In this document: positions 58,250 to 64,000 of the stretch, one piece after another
How the letters are laid out: every line of letters starts with the position of its first letter
Numbering within the stretch: position 1 is the stretch's first letter
DNA from: Thermoplasmata archaeon
GTDB lineage: Archaea > Thermoplasmatota > Thermoplasmata > Lutacidiplasmatales > UBA184
Length of the DNA stretch: 64,000 nucleotides
Direction of reading: 5' to 3'
Assembly (NCBI GenBank): GCA_022750335.1
Contig: JAKIVX010000001.1
Coordinates: 149,584-213,583 of the forward strand
Position numbers and translations under genes: made by a program
Notes under the pieces: generated by a model
What the model was told of the DNA's origin: nothing
Seen by the model: only the letters and a program-made list of their open reading frames with translations
Databases searched by the model: none

Positions 58250-59650
58250 CTATCCAGTGCTTGGGGTCACGGGGAGGGCGGGTGCGAATCGGGCGGTGAA
58301 GTGGGGCAACCGGTCGGGGCGGTGGACGTATCGTATCCCTCGGATTTCTCGCCGCCGTGCGTAGACCCGGCCCACGGCGTCTGCCACATAGGAGAGTTGT
58401 GCGGCGGAGTAGACCCTCCGGGGCACGGCCAGTCGTACCAGCTCCAGGGACTTTCCGCCCGAGTCGGATTCCCCGAACATGAGGGAGCCAACTTCGACCG
58501 TTCGGATGGCCCCTTCTCGATAGATCTCCACCACGAGTGCCTGCCCGGGCAGGTCCTCGGTAGACAGGTGCGGAAGGAATCGACGCACATCCAGGTAGAC
58601 GGCGTGACCCCCAATCGGACGGAGCAACGGGACCCCCCGGGCAGCGAGTTGCTCGCCGAGGTAGCGGATCTGGGCGATCCGGTGCTCGAGGTACTCCAAG
58701 TCGGTTGCTTCCACGAGTCCGACCGCCATCGCCTCGAGGTCCCGTCGCGCGAGGCCCCCATACGTGGTGAAGCCCTCGAAGAGGATCTGCGCCTCGTTCA
58801 GACGTTCGGCGACCGAGGGGTCGCGCGTCGCCACAAACCCACCGATGTTCACCAGACCGTCCTTTTTCGCGCTCATCGTAGCGCCGTCCGCGAGGTCGAA
58901 GAACTCGCGTCCGATCTGTGCGATGGTTCGATCTCCTTGGCCGGGCTCCCGTTCTCGGACGAAGTAGGCGTTCTCGGCCCACCGGCACATGTCGAGATAG
59001 AGCGGGATCCCCCGGCCGTGCACCAGACTCGCCACCTCCCGGAGGTTGGCGAGCGATACCGGTTGTCCGCCCCCCGTATTGTTGGTGATGGTCACCATCA
59101 TGAGGGGAATGTGTTCCGGCCCTTCCAACTCGAGCAGGGCCTTCAACGCCAACAGGTCGACGTTTCCCTTGAAGGGCATCTCGCTCTCCGGGTCGTACGC
59201 CTCAGAAATGGCCAGGTTCACGGGACGCCCCCCGTTGTGGAGGACATGGGCCTGCGTCGTGTCGAAGTGCATGTTGTTGGGCACGATGCTACCCGGACGG
59301 CAGAACGTGGAGAACAGGAGATTCTCCGCCGCCCGTCCCTGATGGGTCGGGAAGATATGGGGAAAGCCGGTGAGTTCCCGAACGACCGATTCGAAATGGG
59401 TGAAGTTGCGGCTTCCGGCGTAGGACTCATCGCCCAGCATGAGCGACGCCCATTGCCGGTCGCTCATCGCTCCGGTCCCGGAGTCCGTCAGCAGGTCCAC
59501 CCGGATCTCATCCGACCGCAATTGAAACAGGTTGTAATGGGCCCGTTCAAGGGCCGCTTGCCGTTCGGACGGTGACGGATTCGGGATTCGCTCGACTACC
59601 TTCGTGCGGTACGGCTCGAATGGTGGAGGAGTCCCATCAGAGGGAGTCAC
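58250..59650 (-). CDS. tnaA: Tryptophanase
   Basis: PLP-dependent beta-elimination of tryptophan to indole, pyruvate and ammonia. A 466-residue protein of the tryptophanase/tyrosine phenol-lyase family: PTHQGRAAENLLFS, PLYLDMCRWAENAYFVRERE, and the PLP Lys in TMSAKKDGLVNIGGF. It resembles tryptophanase more than tyrosine phenol-lyase: HFDTTQAH has the Asp at the position where the lyase has Thr, and RTVEVGSL lacks the Arg that binds the phenol in the lyase. TATAAG (59677-59682) lies ~30 nt upstream of the GTG, so it is near-leaderless and monocistronic. It could cycle against the trp block or supply indole. Confidence 0.9.
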   Translation of the reverse strand: MTPSDGTPPPFEPYRTKVVERIPNPSPSERQAALERAHYNLFQLRSDEIRVDLLTDSGTGAMSDRQWASLMLGDESYAGSRNFTHFESVVRELTGFPHIFPTHQGRAAENLLFSTFCRPGSIVPNNMHFDTTQAHVLHNGGRPVNLAISEAYDPESEMPFKGNVDLLALKALLELEGPEHIPLMMVTITNNTGGGQPVSLANLREVASLVHGRGIPLYLDMCRWAENAYFVREREPGQGDRTIAQIGREFFDLADGATMSAKKDGLVNIGGFVATRDPSVAERLNEAQILFEGFTTYGGLARRDLEAMAVGLVEATDLEYLEHRIAQIRYLGEQLAARGVPLLRPIGGHAVYLDVRRFLPHLSTEDLPGQALVVEIYREGAIRTVEVGSLMFGESDSGGKSLELVRLAVPRRVYSAAQLSYVADAVGRVYARRREIRGIRYVHRPDRLPHFTARFAPALPVTPSTG

Positions 59651-59676
59651 CAGAGACCCATCAGGCCGATGGCCCT

Positions 59677-59682
59677 CTTATA
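59677..59682 (-). promoter_or_regulatory. TATA box for tnaA
   Basis: TATAAG on the minus strand, 27-32 nt before the GTG start; the cleanest archaeal TATA box in this part of the window. Confidence 0.5.
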
Positions 59683-59870
59683 CCGCCGGAGCCGCGAATC
59701 CCCTCCCGAGGGAGCTCCCTGCGAGACCCCTACCTCCACCGGCCCCGGCCTCGTGGGGAGCAAACCTGGAGGGTCGAGCACTGCGCTCCATCCGAGACGC
59801 CTCGCGAATTGGGGGATGGCCCTCGCCGTGCCGTCACGGGCGGAGCAAGGCCATGGACCGCTTCACGAAA

Positions 59871-60134
59871 TCAATAGAAGATGAAGGCTAGAACCGTTCC
59901 GGCCACGAAGAGGGCTGCGAGGAAGGCCATTACGATCAGAAGGGTCCGTCCGCGGGCTCGAGGATGGCGAAACCCCAGCCACGGCTCGGGTCGGGCAGGT
60001 GCAGCGGAGGAGCGGATGTTTGTGGGCCCCGGGGCGAGCCGGGCCTTGTTGGCCCCGCACTGGGTGCACAGCATGCCAACGTACGAGAGTGGGGCTCCAC
60101 AAACTGGGCATCGTGGACCCTCCATCACTCCCAC
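59871..60134 (-). CDS. Zinc-ribbon protein with C-terminal membrane helix
   Basis: An 87-residue tail-anchored protein. An N-terminal zinc ribbon (RCPVCGAPLSYVGMLCTQCGANK, four Cys) is followed by a basic Pro/Ala linker and one C-terminal transmembrane helix (TLLIVMAFLAALFVAGTVLAFIFY). The layout places the ribbon in the cytoplasm. The start is GTG 60134 or ATG 60125; CTAAA (opposite strand TTTAG 60161-60165) sits ~28-30 nt upstream of the former. Unknown role; similar to the ribbon-TM protein at 43387-43992. Confidence 0.7.
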   Translation of the reverse strand: MGVMEGPRCPVCGAPLSYVGMLCTQCGANKARLAPGPTNIRSSAAPARPEPWLGFRHPRARGRTLLIVMAFLAALFVAGTVLAFIFY

Positions 60135-60251
60135 CCCGGTCCTCCAAGTTGGTCGAGCGCTTTAGCCCTGCGTGAGAGGCCCCGGGGGTCGCCCCATCGT
60201 CCGCGATGACGCCGACCCGCTATCTCGGCAGGTCGCTCTACTCGCGTTTGC

Positions 60252-60926
60252 CTACGCTCCCAGGCGGTCCTTCTCCGTTCCGGAACGGTCCTTCGGGACT
60301 CCGCCGGCGGCCCAGGTGTCCTGGGGCCTCGGCCGCAGCGTATCAATTCGGCGATGTCGGAGGTCCCGCGCTGCCGACTCGCCCCGACCGGTGAGCGTGT
60401 ACACCTTGAGACGTCGGCTTATCCTGGCCACATGGCGACGTTCGACGCTGACCATCTCGCCGGCGACTAGTCGCTGGAGGACGCGGACGAGGGACCCCTG
60501 GCTCACCTGAAGCGCTGCAGCGATCCCTTGCTGGGTCGATCCCACTTTGGCCAGGTCATCGGGCCCGAGCCTTCCCAACCGGGCCAAATGGAGGATCACG
60601 CGAGCGGCCAAACCGATTCCCGCGCTGGCTTCTCCGGTACTCGCTTGCGCCGCTCGTTCGGGTGGAGACCAAACGATGGGGGGAGCTTGGAGGGGACTGA
60701 TCGGCGCCTGCGCCGGGATGCCTTCTAAACTCGAATCAGAGGGCCGGTTCATGGTCATTGGTTGGACGGAAGAGGTCGGCCTTTCGGGGGTCATCGCCGC
60801 TGTTCCGACCGGCACGGTCCGAGAGGTTGACCTACGACCCCAGAGGACGTGCCCGAGCCACCCGAGCGCTCCGCCGCCAGCACCCGCGGCGACGGAGACG
60901 GCTAGCAGAAGGTCAACTGATCCCAC
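60252..60926 (-). CDS. Membrane-tethered winged-helix (MarR/IclR-like) protein
   Basis: A 224-residue protein. Residues ~5-30 are a hydrophobic Ala/Gly-rich helix (LLLAVSVAAGAGGGALGWLGHVL) that could anchor it. A disordered Pro/Ser/Thr linker follows (~31-100), then a winged helix (VILHLARLGRLGPDDLAKVGSTQQGIAAALQVSQGSLVRVLQRLVAGEMVSVERRHVARISRRLKVYTLTGRGESAARDL). The wing and LTGRG are typical of archaeal transcription regulators. Membrane tethering with a DNA-binding tail suggests signal-linked regulation. It may be co-transcribed with the upstream 14-blade propeller gene. Confidence 0.7.
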   Translation of the reverse strand: MGSVDLLLAVSVAAGAGGGALGWLGHVLWGRRSTSRTVPVGTAAMTPERPTSSVQPMTMNRPSDSSLEGIPAQAPISPLQAPPIVWSPPERAAQASTGEASAGIGLAARVILHLARLGRLGPDDLAKVGSTQQGIAAALQVSQGSLVRVLQRLVAGEMVSVERRHVARISRRLKVYTLTGRGESAARDLRHRRIDTLRPRPQDTWAAGGVPKDRSGTEKDRLGA

Positions 60927-61021
60927 GTCCCTCCGTCCCGGTCACAGTAGGGTCCGAGGATAGAAATGAGTGTGGTCGCGTCCCAGTCCTCGCCGAGGTC
61001 GATCCAGGGGCACCTTGACGG

Positions 61022-63949
61022 TCACCGAGGGGGTAGGTCGCCCGCAGGGTCGTTCCCGTTGTGAAACTCTTGCTCCCAGATCTGCGCCTCGGACTTCCAC
61101 TTCGCAAATCGGTACCGGCTATAGCCCCACCCGGCTCCCACGACCGCCGCGAGACAAGTGACGACGAGAACGCCGATCGTGAGCCACGGGAGTGAGTTCG
61201 AGGTAACCAAGCCCGGAGGGGCGGCGGTGAAGGTCACCGAGAGGGATGGTGGAGCTGCTCCCCGAACACTAACCGAGCTGGCCGAAAGGGTGACGTGAAA
61301 GCCTGTAGGGCCGGCCGCTGATAGTGCGTAGGTTCCGTCCGCCAGCTGGAGCGTGACCGTTGTTCCCGTGGATTGACCGGACGTTACTGCATCGGAGGTT
61401 GCGCTGACCGTCCATGGAGATCCCGCTGGAAGTCCGGATTCGAGGAAGGTCACCGGGTAGGTAGCGCTTGAGAAAGTGACGGCGACGGAGACGGGCACTC
61501 CTCCGACGATGACCGAATTGGAGTAATTGGAAGAATAGTTGGCGAGCGCAGGGATACTGAGGTCGTAGCTGCCGTTCGGTTCGAAGAAGACGATCGTGTT
61601 GGTCCGCGAGCTGGTAGCCGTCCCGGCTAGGTTCGCGCTCCAGTTGGTGCCGGCGCCGAGGCCGGTTTCTGTCACGGACACCCGGTAGGTCGGCGGCGGA
61701 GGGGGACTCGATGCTACGAACGAGATCAAGGTCGAGACTCCCGTGGCCGCTACGACCACCGTTCCCGAGATCGGGCTCGCTAAGTAGCCGGCCACCGGCC
61801 CGACCGAATAGCTGTAGAGTCCGGACGGTTCGGAGAAAGCGATTGACGCGGACGATGAAGTCCGTGTCGTACCGTTCAAGCTCACCGACCAAACTGTGCC
61901 GTTCGGAAGCCCGGTCTCGCCGAAGGAGACACCCTGGGAGGGTCCCGTCGCACCCGTAGGGGATATGATGGAGATGGTTCCCCCCTCGTAGTTGCTGACG
62001 TAGAGGTTTCCGTTCCCCGAGTCATACGTGATGTCCGATGGAGTGACCCCGACATCGACCGTCGTCCCAACCGAGTTCGTCCCGTCGCTGACCACGCTGA
62101 CGTCGTTGGACCAGTAGTTCGCCACGTACACTTGCCCCTGGGCGCCGTCGTACGTCAGTCCGTCCGGATAGTTTCCTACCGGGATTGTCGCGACGACTCC
62201 GTTCGTGGTGTCATTGATGACGCTGACGTTGTTGGAGAGGTAGTTCGCGACGAAGATCTCCCCCATGCGGACGTCGTACGTCAGGGCCCACGGATAGCTT
62301 CCGACCGGAATCGTGGCCACGACCGTGTTCGTCGTGGTGTTGATGACGCTCACGTTATCCGAGTCATAATCGGTCACGAAAACCTCCCCCGTCCCGCTGT
62401 CATACGAGACTCCCAAGGTCGGGCTGCCGACCGAGACGTTCGCCACGATCGAGTTCGTCGCGTCACTGATCACGCTCACGTTGTCCGAGCTGAAATTCGT
62501 GACGAACACTTCTCCCTGAGCCGGATCATAAGCGACGCCCCACGGATTACTTCCGACTGGAACGGTCGCCACCGTCGTGTCCGATGAAGTGTTGACCACG
62601 GTGATATTGCTCGACCAGTAGTTGGCGATGAAGGCCTCTCCTTTGCCGCTGTCATACGCGATCGCGTCAGGAGCGTTTCCGGCCGGGGCCGAGGCCGTCA
62701 CGGTGCTGGTCGCATTGCTCACCACACTCACATCACTGGAGTCGTAGTTTGCAGCCAGGACCTCATTCTGAGCGTTGTCATACGCGAGCGCATAGGGGAA
62801 ACTCCCCACGGTGACAGTGGCGACCACTGAGTTAGAAGAGTCATCGATGACGCTAGCGTTGTTCGAGCCCTGGTTCGTCGTGAAGAGCTCGCCCCGCCCC
62901 CCGTCGTATGCGATGTAGTAGGGGTCGCTTCCTACGGTCACCGTGGTCAGTAAGGCATTCGTGGCGGAAGTGATCACGGCGACCTCGTTCTCACTGGGGA
63001 TCGCGACGAAAATTTCCCCTTGTCCGCCGTCGTAGGCCACTCCCAATGGAGCACCTCCCAGCGAAACACTGGCGACGACCGTGTTGGTGGTGTCGTCGAT
63101 CACGCTGACGTTGTCCGAGCCGGCGTTGGTGACGAAGACTTCCCCCTGCGCGCTATCGTAGGCGGCTGCGATAGGAACTGCCGCCACCGGGATCCTGGCC
63201 ACGACCGCGTTGGTCGTGTCGTTGATCACGCTGACGTTGTCAGACGAGTCATCTGTCACGAAGACCTCGCCCCGAGCGCTGTCGTAGGCCAGTCCTTCTG
63301 GGAAGGTTCCGACCGAGATATTCGCTACCACTGTGTTGGACGAGTCCCGGATCACGCTCACGTTGTTCGACCCGACATTGGTCACGAAGATCTCTGCTCG
63401 GGCGGAGTCGTACACCACTCCCGTAGGCTGCGTCCCGACCGGGATCGTCGCCACGACCGCGTTGGTCGTGTCGTTGATCACGCTGACATTGTTCGAATTC
63501 TGGTCTGCTACGTAGATCGCTCCGCGGCCGGAATCACACGCGACTCCGAAAGGGTACCCGTTCACAGAGACCGTCGAAACCACCAGGTCGGTGACATCGC
63601 TGATCACACTGAGGTTACTCGACCCCTCGTCCGAGACGTAGACTTCGCCTCGGGCGGGGTCGTACGCGACGCCGTCCACAAGGAGGCCGTTCCCCGGTAC
63701 GAAGTTACCTGCTACCAAAGTGTTGTTGTAGAGAACCAGCGTGTCCGCCACTTGCGGATTCCCGGTGGCCGACACAGAGGTCGTCGCGATCGATTCACCG
63801 AGGCGACCCAGGCCGAGGAGTTGAACCGAGGGGACGACCGAGTGGGGAGCAGCCGAAGCCGCGTTCGAGGTGGTCGGGCCCGAAAGTAGGGCTACCGAGA
63901 CCATCAGGACGGCGACCGCGACTACAGAAAGCCAGCGCATCCGAGTCAA
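61022..63949 (-). CDS. Surface 14-blade YVTN propeller protein with three C-terminal repeat modules and anchor
   Basis: A 975-residue predicted exoprotein. Signal: MRWLSVVAVAVLMVSVALLS after a short basic start. Residues ~85-660 hold 14 propeller blades with the near-invariant pattern YDxxxGEVFVTNxxSxNVSVINDTTNxVVATIPVG, enough for two seven-blade propellers. Residues ~665-900 are three modules of the same type as the 1419-residue protein's repeats (ETGLPNGTVWSVSLNGT, ETGLGAGTNWSANLAGT, ESGLPAGSPWTVSATSD). A transmembrane helix (SLPWLTIGVLVVTCLAAVVGAG) and a 35-residue charged tail end the chain. Starts considered: TTG 63949, at leaderless distance from CTTAT (63973-63977), or ATG 63940. A cell-surface binding protein is likely. 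Confidence 0.8.
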   Translation of the reverse strand: MTRMRWLSVVAVAVLMVSVALLSGPTTSNAASAAPHSVVPSVQLLGLGRLGESIATTSVSATGNPQVADTLVLYNNTLVAGNFVPGNGLLVDGVAYDPARGEVYVSDEGSSNLSVISDVTDLVVSTVSVNGYPFGVACDSGRGAIYVADQNSNNVSVINDTTNAVVATIPVGTQPTGVVYDSARAEIFVTNVGSNNVSVIRDSSNTVVANISVGTFPEGLAYDSARGEVFVTDDSSDNVSVINDTTNAVVARIPVAAVPIAAAYDSAQGEVFVTNAGSDNVSVIDDTTNTVVASVSLGGAPLGVAYDGGQGEIFVAIPSENEVAVITSATNALLTTVTVGSDPYYIAYDGGRGELFTTNQGSNNASVIDDSSNSVVATVTVGSFPYALAYDNAQNEVLAANYDSSDVSVVSNATSTVTASAPAGNAPDAIAYDSGKGEAFIANYWSSNITVVNTSSDTTVATVPVGSNPWGVAYDPAQGEVFVTNFSSDNVSVISDATNSIVANVSVGSPTLGVSYDSGTGEVFVTDYDSDNVSVINTTTNTVVATIPVGSYPWALTYDVRMGEIFVANYLSNNVSVINDTTNGVVATIPVGNYPDGLTYDGAQGQVYVANYWSNDVSVVSDGTNSVGTTVDVGVTPSDITYDSGNGNLYVSNYEGGTISIISPTGATGPSQGVSFGETGLPNGTVWSVSLNGTTRTSSSASIAFSEPSGLYSYSVGPVAGYLASPISGTVVVAATGVSTLISFVASSPPPPPTYRVSVTETGLGAGTNWSANLAGTATSSRTNTIVFFEPNGSYDLSIPALANYSSNYSNSVIVGGVPVSVAVTFSSATYPVTFLESGLPAGSPWTVSATSDAVTSGQSTGTTVTLQLADGTYALSAAGPTGFHVTLSASSVSVRGAAPPSLSVTFTAAPPGLVTSNSLPWLTIGVLVVTCLAAVVGAGWGYSRYRFAKWKSEAQIWEQEFHNGNDPAGDLPPR
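61965..63690 (-). repeat. Fourteen tandem ~126-nt propeller repeats
   Basis: Coding repeats each encoding one ~42-residue YVTN blade. Phrases such as NVSVINDTTNAVVATIPVG recur nearly unchanged at DNA level, so recent duplication or gene conversion is likely and blade number may vary between strains. Confidence 0.8.
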
Positions 63950-63972
63950 CCCCAGCGTCCGAACGCCGTACT

Positions 63973-63977
63973 CTTAT
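63973..63977 (-). promoter_or_regulatory. TATA-like box for the 14-blade protein
   Basis: ATAAG on the minus strand (plus CTTAT), 24-28 nt before TTG 63949. Confidence 0.35.
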
Positions 63978-64000
63978 GGGCCGCTTCGGCGGCCACCTGC

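Noticed and set aside
61965..63690. CRISPR-like regular spacing
   Set aside because: The periodic sequence is coding and encodes 14 propeller blades; there are no identical short repeats with unrelated spacers.
1..64000. Insertion sequences, integrases, phage genes or defence islands
   Set aside because: No transposase, integrase, restriction or toxin-antitoxin proteins were recognised in any frame, and no terminal repeats with target duplications were seen.

Overview
The window is GC-rich, densely packed DNA from an archaeon, most likely a member of the Thermoplasmatota (Thermoplasmata-like, mesophilic or soil/sediment type). The archaeal assignment rests on ether-lipid genes (geranylgeranylglyceryl phosphate synthase, CDP-archaeol synthase), a DUF2070 membrane protein, an archaeal tRNA-splicing endonuclease, a GHMP-type shikimate kinase and the archaeal ADH/DHQ-synthase-II entry to the shikimate pathway. 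Many isolated genes carry a TATA-like box about 25-30 nt before the start codon and no Shine-Dalgarno site, so leaderless transcription seems common. No tRNA, rRNA, CRISPR array, insertion sequence or integrase was found.

Layout. 1-6081 (+): a compact housekeeping run (GGGPS, DUF2070, M20 peptidase, CarS, PyrE, EndA). 6078-22089 (-): an HTH/ferritin-like fusion protein, then a 15-gene block that runs, in transcription order, ADH synthase, DHQ synthase II, AroD-AroE fusion, shikimate kinase, AroA, AroC, aspartate-semialdehyde dehydrogenase, aspartate kinase, TrpE, TrpG, TrpD, TrpC, TrpF, TrpB, TrpA. Most junctions are 4-nt ATGA/GTGA overlaps. Because the archaeal route starts from aspartate semialdehyde, the block encodes a nearly unbroken path from aspartate to tryptophan. 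Ahead of it lies a 22-codon leader ORF that ends Trp-Leu-Trp-stop, is preceded by its own TATA box, and is followed at once by an 11-bp hairpin: a candidate attenuator.

22282-32088: a haem-oxygenase-like diiron oxidase, a CoA-transferase/acyl-CoA dehydrogenase/MOSC run, an OB-fold protein, three GNAT acetyltransferases, small membrane proteins, and an HxlR regulator divergent from nitroreductase and LigB-type dioxygenase genes.

32189-47775: a secreted YVTN propeller protein, a 1419-residue surface protein (glycosidase-like domain plus 11 tandem ~77-residue repeats and a C-terminal anchor), a DUF2252 protein, dodecin, OsmC, an alpha/alpha-toroid-like protein, zinc-ribbon membrane proteins, a 7-TM protein, an NAD-dependent epimerase, bacterial-type GTP cyclohydrolase II and a VOC protein.

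47921-64000: a DEAD-box helicase with a strong inverted repeat upstream, a 16-residue Lys-rich mini-ORF, a second propeller protein with three cysteine-paired Ig/PKD-like domains, a TrkA-N ion channel with a non-canonical filter, a C2H2 mini-protein, a GT2 glycosyltransferase, a tryptophanase, membrane-tethered zinc-ribbon and winged-helix proteins, and a 14-blade propeller protein whose C-terminal modules match those of the 1419-residue protein. The window therefore holds both a tryptophan biosynthetic superoperon and a tryptophan-degrading enzyme, plus a set of cell-surface glycoprotein candidates.
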